The translations under genes and the position numbers were made by a program. From Clavelina lepadiformis (taxonomy: Eukaryota; Chordata; Ascidiacea; Aplousobranchia; Clavelinidae), in the NCBI RefSeq assembly GCF_947623445.1, contig NC_135246.1, positions 20,146,288 through 20,210,287 on the forward strand: a stretch of DNA of 64,000 nucleotides, written 5' to 3'. A model generated the notes under the pieces. That model was not told where the DNA came from. It did not search any database and saw only the letters and a list, made by a program, of their open reading frames with translations. Shown piece by piece: positions 1 through 12,000 of this stretch. The stretch's first letter is position 1; each line of letters opens with the position of its first letter.

Positions 1-1754
1 TAAGTTTTTCAACAGACAACATCTCTTGGAAATCGTGAAGCAACAAAAAATATTTTGGTGACCAAATGTGAAGAAAACTTGTAAGAATTTGCCAGGTATT
101 TACACCAAGCTCGTTGCGTCACTTTCTTGTTGTCTTCATCACAAAGTGTCTCGGTGTTCTATAAAAGTTTACAGGTTGCTCAATTGCCATTCCAAATTGG
201 GGCAACGCTGCCGAATATAAAAATCTAAAAAAACAAAAAACGACTGCGTGTGTCTCCCGAGAACTACAAGTAGACCAGTCTGCAGAAAACATCATTAACC
301 ATTGGTGTGTAAAATGGTATGTTGGTCACCAAACTTTCAACTTTACCTTCAGAATTTCAGACTTTCTAGACCAAAATCCTGGTAAGATGGATTAACCTGA
401 ATAATTTCAAGTTTAAATCGAGAAATTTTCCTTTAGAATTCTTTTGATTAAAGAATTTGAGCCACCACATACTATATTTTGCATGAAGATTCGAACCGAA
501 TTACCTTGCCAAATGAAAAATAATTTTCATTTGTTTTAATATGTTTTGAAATTAATCAAAAATTTTTAGATGGGGCTTTTTGAAAGTTTGCCTAGGAGCT
601 ACCTCAAGCTGGAACATGGCTACAATTACATATCTCCAACTGCAGTTAATGTTACATAGGCCTAGGCCAAAAGTTAAAAACAGAATTTTGGTCTAACAAT
701 GCACCTTTTACCTACATTTGTGCCAGTTTTGAAAAATATTCTGTATATGACTCAGGACTTTTAAACTCGCCGACTGCTAGGGTAATTCCCACACTAATAC
801 AGCAAGCACCACGCAGCCAAAACAAGTGACCTTCCAGTCAGCAATGCTGTACGCCAATCAAACTATCTTAAGTGAGCATGAGTATAGTTGAGTACGTGCC
901 AACGATGACGTAAACACATAACGAAGATCACGCGGATGTTACTGAATCATATCACTAGTTACACTAGTTATTCGGGGTACATGTTACGGAGGACGCTAGG
1001 AACATGTCCCGAGACAGGTGGTAGGCTATCACTGCTGTTGGGTCAAGATTGAAAACACAGAAAGCGAAAAAATTAAATGAATGGGCTAGATTCTAGCCCA
1101 TAGAATCAATAGATGGAAAAGATCGGTCAAGATCAACTTAGGTTATTCCCCAAAGAAAGGACAAACCACTGACAAAATTGAATTTTTTTACGGGAATATA
1201 CGCCAGAAAATAAGGAAATTGTGTTAAGCTAAAGGCGTTCATGAACTTGTATTTGAACCCAAACACCTAAACAATACATAGATTTAAAGCACATGATTAA
1301 AACTGAGTCAACAAACAACTATAATTGAGCCAATGGTTTTGCTACCATCTACATGGATCAGGCAGCGAATAGCGTAGGCTACTTGCCGCAGCCAAGAAGT
1401 CTTATAGCAGGTTCCTGTAATATGGCATATTCGCAAGTACCATTGAGCAGCCAATTAAATCGGTTTTGACAATGGTATGATGGATCAAAGCAAGCGAGAC
1501 AGTTTGCTTATTTATTGTGTTGTTGACCAACTAACTCAAATCACTGCCGAGTTTTGTTGCCATCAAAAATGATCACGAATGCTTGATATTGCTTCTGTCT
1601 GATATTATTGCGTTTCCTTCGGTAAAAGTATTAGTATGACGCATTGAGGTAAAGTACGACAACATACTATTCATCGCACTGAGTTCTCTAGAATGATTGA
1701 AGTCGTTAACACAAAGACTGCTGTGTTTTTGATTTTGCCAATTTTTGTGTCAAT
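1..1754. other. No recognised gene
   Basis: AT-rich sequence with no long reading frame and no recognised domain on either strand. Nothing here could be joined into a plausible spliced gene. Confidence 0.5.
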
Positions 1755-2027
1755 GTAATTGTTCAAAGAAGCTTCAATATAATCAGTATATACAGTTGTC
1801 ATTCCTGTCTAACCATTGTTGAATACAATTTGAAGAAGTTCAGTGCTAATATAGACAACTTTATTGTCATCTTCAAAAGACAATAAGCCGTCAAGGTGAA
1901 CAATTAAATCTGTGGGTGAGAAAAGCAGACAATGACCTTATGAGACTCATATATCAACATATACTTATTGTAGTGAAGTGGGTCAACCTCTCAAGTTTAG
2001 GTGCCATATACCCATTTTCCATTACAA
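1755..2027 (+). repeat. Diverged LTR fragment, same family as the LTRs at 54925 and 58148
   Basis: This stretch follows the second half of the LTR at 54925-55313. Both share the block around GAAGCTTCAATATAATCAG, then ACAGTTGTCATTCC, and both end in TTTTCCATTACA. It carries many substitutions and insertions and has no matching 5' half, so it is an old, truncated copy. The short reading frames over it look like chance products of the repeat. Confidence 0.6.
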
Positions 2028-2625
2028 GGTATCACTTTCTTGCCGCTAGTTGGCGCATACGAGCTACTTCGCATGGTAGAAGATTTTTTATTTGTAATTG
2101 GCTGCACGTCATACAGACAGATCAGTATGAACCAGAAAGTGCTAATTTTCCTTTGAAATAAGATAACTACCATGTTGGATGGAGCGTGGACGCGTAGACG
2201 CAAAGACATTGATGAAAGTAAATGACTTTATAACCAGAACTTAATGTAAAGTTAATAACGGTTGCCATTTGAGACGAGATTATTATTTACGTTGAACAAA
2301 CCTGTTTCGTCCGGGTGTGATTTCATAAAATCTTCACAAATTCGCTCACCAGCTATGGATAAGCGGAACACAATCCGGACGAAAGTTAACAAAAACTTCT
2401 TTGAACTTCCATGTATGGACAACACATCGACTTATTCGGGAATATTCCGCTTCATGTAACATAGACTAAATTCTAATAGAAAGCTTATTGATTTGTTGAA
2501 CTACTGATGTTGATCAATTGCTCCATACAAATATATCGAAGCAATTTTCACGGAACAGGAGTTGTTTGCCGGCTCAGTATCTCCGGCAGCATCATTGGAA
2601 CAATTTGCAGGAACTTCCTCACAAA
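2028..2625. other. No recognised gene
   Basis: Intergenic sequence between the LTR fragment and the left edge of the inverted duplication. No coding signal was recognised. Confidence 0.5.
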
Positions 2626-5600
2626 AATTCTTGGTTTAGACAAATGACGCAGAAATTATGTGGGAATGTTTTGGTCTTGGAGTTATAAAAACGATTTCTT
2701 TCAAGCGCGCATGCGCAGTCATGCACAGTAAGAAGCCAGCAAAATTGTACACTGAAGCAGGAAATGCATAGCACAGTGGTAGAACATAGAAATTTGAAAC
2801 GAAAACCGGTAAATGAGACCATGCCTGAACATCGCAACGTCATAGACAATGACGTCAACGTACCGTAAAAGGAAAATGTCACGTGGTACTTTAGGTATCT
2901 GACTCTTATAAAGGTGGTGAGAAAGTTACGTCATAAGCAAGTGGTCATAAACTGACAACTTTTATTAAGTCGAAGTGAGCACAAAGTCAAATAATACTCA
3001 AATAAAGGTTTCTGGCCACTTCTACGAACCATAAAGTTTTCAGTCCTACTTTCTTTCCAGAGACCATGATCATCGTGTTGAAAACTGCAACCCAGAAATC
3101 TTCCGCTGATATTTCAACAAACTCATGTTTTCAGGCTGATGACGTCATGTTTGGTGTCTCCAATGATATTTCTTGTACAGAGAGGTTACTGGAGTCACGT
3201 GATTCGCAACAAAATTTCTTTTTCTTGAAAATTTGTTGAATTTCAACAAAAGACCGATCTTTAGTTTCTGGGACGGCGAAATAGACAAAAACGGCGACGG
3301 CGAAAGCGATCGATGAAAATATCAAGAAAGTGAACCCTCTTATTGCAGCCTGGATAAATAATTGACAAAATAAACAAACAGCAAGTGCCTCTGTAGGGGG
3401 CAATATAAAATCAAGGGCAAGGTGCTATTTCAAAAAAAAATTGAAAAAATTGAAAACAATCGGAATCACGACATTGCACCCATATAAGTTATTACACTCA
3501 GAGAATTAATCGAAGGCTGTTTTGAACGAACATAGAAGCCGGAAGAATAGAAAACATATTTACTAATCAAATGTTTCGGTGGATACACTGCAGGTGTTTT
3601 AGTGATAGGGCAAATTGAGCAGTGATAGGGGCTATTTGAAGACCATACGTCACATACGAGAACCAACAAACCAGCAATCGTTTTATTTTGCGGTCAAGAT
3701 TGCTCATAACGCTATGAAAACGAGTTAATTAATTTATTGCTATTTTCTTGGCTCTAAAATTTATTCGTTGAACACATGGTCCGGTTTAACGAGGTCTACG
3801 ACATGATTGGGATGTTGGAGTCTGGAAGGACGGGAAGAGACGAAAGCTTCATTTAACTTGTCAAAGCAGATACAATCACAGCGGCATATCCCTGCATATT
3901 CCTGGGTGCAATGTAGCAGTTACCCGCGACAATTATAAATCAAGGTTAATAGAAATCTTACTATCATGTATGGAAATAAAACAACAACAAAGGTGAAAGA
4001 AGTCCACAGGCACAGGCTGGTTGTCATCAGGGCTGCCGTGCGAGATGTTTGGGGGAAAAATTCAGAAACCGCAAGCAAAGTGATCCCTCCCGGTCCAATG
4101 GCAAAACCAACAAGGAAACCTGAAAGTAACGAGAAAATATAGAACTTCCGAATCAAACCAAACAACACAGTTACCCCAAGTTCACCAAACAACCAAATTC
4201 TAACAAAAGTTTGCATGAAAATGGCTGATAATGGCCACACCTGAAATAAAAACGATGGACAAATAGGGAATCCAATATGCCAGGTGACCAATCTCGATGG
4301 TGATCGTCAACAGCAAAAGGGAGATCCCCTCAATGAGATATCCGATAAAGAGAAGTTTTTTTCGTCCAACTCGCTCGATTGTAAATGGCTGAAATTTTAT
4401 TTTTTCATGAAGAAATGTTAAAAACATGAAACAAAATCTCAATTTGTGGAAATTTCTTTTAAAGAAAAGCGCTTGCAAGTGCAACACTGGTGTAAAAAAT
4501 AATTGATATTTGCTGAAAATAACTGGCCAATATCAGTACAAGCTGCTAAAACCAAGAAGACAGATCAAACAATCAACTCTTACTGGTATAACAGCAACGA
4601 CAAGGAGGGTAGCAAAGGGTCCAAGACTCGCATACTGAGCATCAGTGGCTGGGATCCCGACTGCGACATAAAACTGTTTTAAATAAGCTACGAGCCCGTT
4701 TAAACCTGTCAGCTGGAAAAGACTTCCCAAAACCATGGCAGTGATCAATTGAAAACGCAATGCAGGGGATTGAAACAACTGAAATATTAGAAAAAAATTA
4801 TTTAAGTTTAAAGGTTTAAAAAGATTAACTTACTATAATCTGACAAGTTAGAAAAGTGAAAAGTAAAAATCACAACTAATAAAATAGACAAAGTTATGTA
4901 TAATTATGTATAATATAATTAGATAATTAATAAAACAGAAAAAATTAACAAAACAACATTGAGCTTAAAATTTAAAATTAACAAATCCTCCAACCTGAAC
5001 AAGACTCATTTGCTTGGACGATGCTTGAGATTGAAGTTCAGTTTCCATTTTATCGAGTTCATCGGAAACGTCTTCACACTTCCTCAGCTTCATGAGCAAC
5101 TTTCTCGCTTCTTCCTTCCTCCTTTCTGTGATGTATAAATGCCTGGATCGTGAAGAAACAATGCACAATTGGGGATCAGAATACACCGACATAAATTTCT
5201 TTACAGACATATTTGGCCAATGATTTGTAATCTATATTCTATAGAGCTTACAATAAGTTGAATAAGCATATCTCTAAATAGCAATCTAACTATGAGCAAC
5301 TTTCAACAAATGCACTTTTGTGGTTTTCACACCGGAATTGTTACCAGAAACACTAAATAAAATAAATCTACATAGAAGTGTAAACATCGAACCTACCACA
5401 ACATCACATTGCAATGTACCTTGGGCTCTCCGGCATGAAGTAAAACAGAAAAATGAAAACAAGTGATGGAAGCCCGGTAAGTGTGAGCATCATCGGCCAC
5501 AATTCATCTCCTCCTAGAATCTAAAGTCACAAAATTTGGAAAAATTAACCCACTAAGAGCAGTTGCATATCAGTGGTGCCTACACAAGTTTTTTTTTGCA

Positions 5601-7955
5601 TCGAAACAATAGATTCTCAAAACTATTTCATTATTCTTAGAATTATTCAAAGAGAAAATTAAAATGTTGAAATTTGAAAACATCTCTGTAAGTTTTCTTG
5701 CTTCATGCAAAGTAAAGGAAGAAGCACGAATATGCCTCGGACATTCGCCATCACGAAAAACTGAAGTATTTCAGCAAAATTGTTTTCTCTGAACTTTCTT
5801 TTCGAAACATTGTTGCCTTCTGCTGCATTAGTGTGTTTGTTTTGGTTTATTTTCACTAAACTTTTCCAACTTTTGTCCAAATTTCTTCCTGCTCTGCTCT
5901 TTGGACTGTTTCACTGCTTGTGCTGCAGTTTTTCAATCCTCAACGTACCGAGCTCACGAAGCAGGCAAAGACCTGTCATAAAGCCAGGCTTTGATAATCC
6001 TTTACTTTTGACCTGACTAGGTGCTGTGCTAATTGTCATAATTAGCTTTATTTCTACAGAATTCTTGAGAAGATCAGATCTGAGCACAGTTTGAACATGT
6101 CTTTGGGAACAAAGCTTCCTCCATCATAGCATGAAACTTCAACAAGGCAATCAAAATAAGCTGACACGACAAGGCAGTAGTCAGTGAACAACATCTTAAA
6201 ATTAAACTAAACTATGCCCGAAATTGGCATTTTTCACTGAAAGCCTTTGCAACTAAAAAATGTTTGAAATATTTTTTCTTCGAGAGTAATAATTTTAAAC
6301 AACAGGTATATGACAGCTTGTGACTCTACGCAGTTTGAAAATCGCTTCCGTCTATAAATCATATTCATACGTATTAATGTGTACGATGGTCTTTTCTACA
6401 TAATGTGGAATTAGTCAGTAATACTGGTATTGGTGATAATATGACCAATGTCGAAATCATCTTGAAATAGAAAAACAAACAAACCTCATTTAAACCTAAC
6501 AGAGTCGACGTAAAAGATCCAATCGACATAAAAAAAATGACCGTGCTCCCGAACATTCCTCGCCACTTGAGGGAGCAAACTTCAACAACATAACTTGGGG
6601 TGATGCCTTTAAAAGAAAATTTTTCATTGCTGAATTAAATTTTAATGCAACGCAAGTTTGGTTGAAAATATAATACAACCTTACCATGCTTATTACATCA
6701 TACAGAATCCATCAATCAGATAACAAAAACTTACTTGTGGAACAACTTGATGTCACGACACCAATAAGTATCCTGCCAATGACAATGACTTCAAACGACT
6801 TTAACAGAGAAGTGAGTCCGAGAAACACGCTTGCTATGACCACGACCACGTGCCCGTATAACATTGATCGCTGAAGAAAATAATAACAATCAAGCTAACA
6901 CAGTTAACTTGATAATGACTTAAAATTATCACCAGTTTTCCAAACTTCTTCACGAGAATGTTAGGGATAAAGCATCCTAATATTCCACCAACTGGAAATG
7001 CTGCAACAGTTATCGTCCAAATTAAATTCAAATCGTCTTCACTCAGAGTCGTGTTGTAACGAACCTGGATCGAACATTCAATATCGTTAATTGTAAAAAT
7101 TCCAAAAAAAGTTCAAATAGTGACAGTTTTGATTTTGACCCAGATTCAGTTTTGGTTGTCATTGTATAATTTTTAGATGTCTGATTTTGAATTGGGTTTA
7201 ATTATTTATTCTTGGCAAAGTGTTCATGTTTTTATTAAAGCTAAATAATTCCCATTCAAGAAACCCACTTACTAGATGGTGTTCCTGAAATGCTTTTCGA
7301 GCTGGTGTTGCAATTGCGTTGATTGAAGCAGCAGAATATCCAAACATAAAATAAGCAGAAAATAGCGCCAGCAGACTGGACCGTACGACCCATAGTGTTA
7401 GTTTCTACAATCAAAGAACACCTTTGTTGAGCTTGTAATAAACTTTCTCACTAAGTCAATGAAAATGAACTGAACTGCAGACGAATTGGTTGATCTTGAC
7501 CCTCCAGTGTGGAAACAGAAGCCATTAGATACTAGTCTCATTTGCTCTCGGCCATGTTCACAATTATGTAAAAACTACACAAATAAAACAATGAAGCATC
7601 GGATAAAAATTTGGTTGCAACCTGTTCGCTGCTTGTATTTTCATTTGTGACATCATAGCATCCTTCATTCTCATTTGAACATGACGTTCCATTGTTTTCT
7701 TCCACAATTTCCACCTCAACTTGGCCATTATGAGATGATGATTCAGCCAATGACACCGACTCACTACTTGTATCCATTCTCTCGACTCAACCATCCAATA
7801 CAAGCATCTCAGTGAAGCCATTTCTAATAATTTTCTTTCACAAACAACAACCTTCCTGTACGTGGCCGATACTTTCCGGTCCTTGCATCGAGATAAATAT
7901 TAGATCTGTGCTTGCGCCACATAAACCATATTGACAAGAATCCTCAGTGGCGCCA
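2626..7955 (-). repeat. Left arm of a large inverted duplication
   Basis: The reverse complement of this arm matches about 24706-30093 through exons, introns and flanks of a sugar-transporter gene. Matching begins near the GGCGCCACTG block (7945-7954 versus about 24705-24715) and ends near the GACAAATGAC block (about 2640 versus about 30080). The arms are 5.3-5.4 kb and are separated by about 16.7 kb holding the complement gene and a MULE remnant. Exon 9 differs at only 2 of 49 residues between the copies, which suggests recent duplication. An assembly of two haplotypes or a collapsed inversion is an alternative. Confidence 0.85.
3131..7777 (-). CDS. SLC2A (GLUT-type) facilitative sugar transporter, intact copy
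   Basis: Eleven exons join in phase to 548 residues: 7777-7622, 7404-7273, 7064-6933, 6870-6735, 6606-6485, 5520-5420, 5142-4995, 4778-4584, 4388-4241, 4119-3962, 3349-3131. It is a 12-helix major facilitator carrier of the SLC2A type, expected in the plasma membrane. Visible family motifs are GRILIGV after helix 4, KWRGMFG, PESPR closing helix 6, QLTGLNG in helix 7, ERVGRKK between helices 8 and 9, and PETKDRSF after helix 12. The last exon starts at GCT (3349), because the AG further upstream puts a stop in frame. The first 52 residues are an acidic, serine-rich cytoplasmic tail. Hexose is the usual substrate of the family, but the actual substrate and GLUT class are not settled here. A near-identical broken copy lies inverted at 24884-29591. 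Confidence 0.88.
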
Positions 7956-9048
7956 TTGAATACCGAGCCAATGAGCTCCACACAACCTAGCACCGACACC
8001 AACTTCACAAATCAAAGCACGACCTCAACTAAAACACTTGTGCAGGGTATTTCCCTATTATGGAAATTGTAAAACGATTTTGTTTGTTGGACAAAATGGA
8101 ATTGATACTGCTTAAGGCCTTGGTTTCTTTAACTTGAATTAAACTTAAGGTTTCTGATCCGATTCTACTATACATCAAATAAAATTGATAATGACTTTTT
8201 ATTGTCAGCAAAGTTTTCTTTTGACGTAAAATGCGAGGCTTCAATCTTTATCGTCGGACTAAATGAAGTCTTTGCATAATTTCAACTCGGTAATGACTGT
8301 AATTATCCGCCGTTCTAGTCCCGGTGTCGTGTCAAATAGTGCTCCTCCCTTTGTGACGTAATAAATTCATTGTCTGATAAAGGATTTGACTCAGCAGAAA
8401 ACGTGCCCCTAGTCAGTGGCTGAATAATATGATACCGTAACTTTTGCGAATACATATAAACTGGCAAACAGAATATCGTATGCTGGCCACAGGTGTTGGC
8501 CTACTTCTGCCTGTAAGTTCTGTAGGTTACTTGTGTATAGAGCATGTTGCGTATTGAATGAACTTATCACGTCACAAAAGGTGTTCACTATTTGGCACGA
8601 CACCGGTTACGGAGCTTATCTTTGTGCAAGTTTCAACGAACACGAATTTTTTATTTGTATTCTAATGCCCAGCTTTAGAACTGTTCACCAATTAAGCGTC
8701 GATCCTACCATGCTCAAGATTCCCACATCGGTGACGTCACTGGAAATTGGGCCAAGTTTTACGAGTCAAGACACTCCGAGAAAAACCTGACTAAATGCAA
8801 AATTGCGGTTTATTGTTTTCAGGTTCAAAAATTACGTTTACGCTTTGATTCACAATTGTATTGAAAAATATAAACTAACCCGAAGGACAATCTCATCGTC
8901 AAAGCAGACAAAGGCACAATCACCGCCAGTTTCAAAACGATGAAAGATCTCGCGCTATCAAATCAATGACGTCACCAGACACCTTCCCATTGTTTACCGC
9001 AAATATGTTCGCATGTTCTTACGTCACCTTCATCAGGGTCATCACTCA
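7956..9048. other. No recognised gene
   Basis: Gap between the upstream flank of the transporter gene and the 3' end of the complement gene. An 85-codon open frame on the plus strand (8533-8790) shows no family resemblance. Two copies of the palindrome TGACGTCA occur, at 8732 and 8967. Confidence 0.5.
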
Positions 9049-12000
9049 TCAGTGACGTCCTCTATGATGCGGTGGGGCATCCCCGGTTATTACGCATGAC
9101 ATAATTGTAATCGTAAAGTCTTTCGCAAATTGACCGCGATTTAGAATTCTCGATTCGTTCGCAGTTGTCCAGGTGGACGGGCATCCCTTCGACTCTTGAG
9201 GTGGCGTCCAACAAATGCTTGAACATCCTGAGGTGAATATGAGGCAGATTTAAACTTTATAATTCCACTTTTAATGAGGTTTTTTTAAACGAAATCAGAT
9301 AAATAAGAGCAATACTAATAATTCTATTTATGCAAACAAATAAACTAACACATTAGCCAGACAGGCCGGTCTATAACAGCTGTGAGGTTCTATGGTAGAC
9401 TACACGTACAAATATAGCAACTTATATATGGAGAAATGTCAAGACATTTTAAGCTACACCAGGAGATTTTAAGAAGCGAACAAACCCGCTGCTGCTTTCC
9501 ACGGCCGATTCCCCGAATATGAGATAGTCCTTGTTGACCTGCAGCTTCCGCGAGTCGCACGTATTTCGGAGCCAAAACGCATGAACTTGACCTCTCTCGA
9601 CGCTTTCAAGTTCATCAGCTTTGTTGTAAACCCACAATATGCTCGCGTTGTAGACGTGCCAGCTTCTGTCAATCTGCGTTGTGCCAATCATCCTGGTTCT
9701 GTAAGCTGCGTCAATACCAAGAAAATAATTTGAAGTTAAAGTAGAAATCATATAAAATATTTCTCATTTATTTAAATTTTCACCGAATTTGACGGATGAT
9801 CGGCACGACAGCGCCACCCTGTCCGGTGTGCTCGTCCTGTACGACTCCGATCTCGTCACAAACGCCGGACAACTTGAGCTTTGTGAGCAAAGACATGCGT
9901 CATCAGGCGACAGAGATGATGACGTCATCGAGGAACATAAAGCAATGATGTCGTGAGCGCCACCGAACGGCGAGTAGAAAGAAGTGCATTTTTGCTCTGC
10001 AAGGAACAACATCGAGTCTTGATCAAAGTTTACAGACGATGAGAACAGTCTGACAAATATAGACCTGCCCGTACGGTTCGGGTGATCTCACTCCACTTAG
10101 GCATAAGCCGCCTATGGCACAGTGAGCCTTCATGGCGTCGATCTCACCTGGAAATGCTGCGGGATAGACGACGACCGGGTTCGATTGTCTCGACTTCCTC
10201 TTGTCCGTCATCTCGAACGAGATGCTTCTCTCGCCGCTCATGTAGAGTATCAGCGCCCTCTGGCTGATGCGGTAGTGCTCGACCGCTTTCTCGATCGGGT
10301 TAGAAAGCTTGGATGGAAATTATGAGGATAAGGGTAGGATTGTGACGAAACTATTACAAAGAACTCTGCAGCGTTGATAAACGCGTGCGCGGAACCTATA
10401 TTTAGCCTCAAATGTATTCGAGCAAGTTTGATAAAAATTTGTTTCATACTCTTTCCAAATCTTCGCTTATGACTTCATAATTGGAGTTGAGACCGAACTC
10501 GACGACATATGATACGTCATCGCTTTCAGGTAAAGTGACGTTAGCTTTGTTCCTTATCGAGAGAGCAACTTTCAGTCCCCGGTCACTGATGGTGCTCCTG
10601 AGCAACTGAGTATCTGGCGATGGGAAAGAGACTCATTACGTCATACACGGAAATATGACATCATTGAGTGACTACGTTACTCAGTGATTTTGGTTTAAGT
10701 CTGCGTTTAAGCTGGGTCCTACGCAAGCCTGAAGCTGATGGCCAGCACCGAAGTTGGACAAACTCATCTTAATAGCGTTTCATGTAGCTAATTACGTCAG
10801 TGCTACGTCACTTACAAGGTGACTTGATTGGGGCAAGGCCGATTGATACTGTGACATCATAAGGACATAGACGTTGCTCCGACACTGGGGGTGCTATGGC
10901 GGTTGATCTTGCATGGACGGAGGTGGGAAGATTGTATCCGACGCCGAGCTGCGAAGTGATGAAGACATGACGAGATCCTCCGAGATGAGAAACTCCAACT
11001 CCTCACCTCAACAAATCCCTTCCCGCTTCCTGACGCTGTTATGGAAACCGCATCGTTCGTCACCGGAAGATCGACCGCGTCGGCGGGTATGTCCCCGGTT
11101 GCCATGGGATCCTGGAGATCGATAACTTCCGGTGTTGCCGACGATAACGTGGAAACCTGGGTGGAAGACCGATTATGTACGTCATAATAGCATTAAGTTC
11201 AACCAATCACAAATGTTTAACGTATAATGGAAATGCACCGTAACCAAAAAGGAAGTACGACGTCACTTAACCAAGAATATTTTTACACAACGACAATTTT
11301 AAATATTCGGTTTATTCTCAATTATTCATTTCCGGAGTCGTCCTTACACCCACCTCTATCCTCAGATTTTCATATCTGGGACTTCCCCCAGCCCTGTGCA
11401 AGACGTATCTGCCCAGAGCTTCCTGTGCGGCCAGCGTGTCACGAAGCGACACCCACCGGTTGTCTGCTCCTCTCATCTTAAGCAGCCAGTTGGCGTACTG
11501 GTCGGCGGCCAAGCCTGACAACACAAAGATGCAAGACATCCCGACAAATACAACGTCGTGATAAAATGCAAAAGCAATTGTTTATGAAATAGTCTTACCT
11601 CTACCGACACTATGATATAACATGTAGCTGGTTGCCTCTACGTTTGCCGACCTCAGTTGAAGAGATTGGACATCTGTGAGATCGTCTTCGCTTTGGTTGG
11701 TCTGCAAGCATCAGAACTATGACTTTTATATGACGAGCATTCCTGCGCTGATTACGCCCGTCCAAGCACGACTGACTCCAGTAGATGGGTTGTTGTTAAT
11801 ATGATCTTATCTAAGATTTCTATGGCGCCCTTACGTCTATCCACCAGGTGTTGCCATCTTCCCTCCTGTGACGCAAAATCGATTCTTCCAACATCGAGGG
11901 GGCGCGGGCTGAGAGCGAGAAGAGGGACTTCCCCGCTGCTGAGAGGCTCATCGGGCTGGCGACCGTGTTGCTGCGAGACTAAGATAGCAAAGTACGTTCA

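Noticed and set aside
3350-3403. Upstream start for the last transporter exon (ALAVCLFCQLFIQ)
   Set aside because: Splicing at the earlier AG gives a stop in phase in the intact copy. Starting at 3349 gives the exact family spacing between helices 11 and 12.
8533-8790. 85-codon open frame on the plus strand
   Set aside because: No family resemblance, no splice context and no repeat support; likely chance.
9158-9227. Last complement exon read as FKHLLDATSRVEGMPVHLDN
   Set aside because: That frame needs a phase that exon 36 does not provide. The in-phase reading (CPSTWTTANESRILNRGQFA then KDFTITIMSC) fits the end of a C345C domain.
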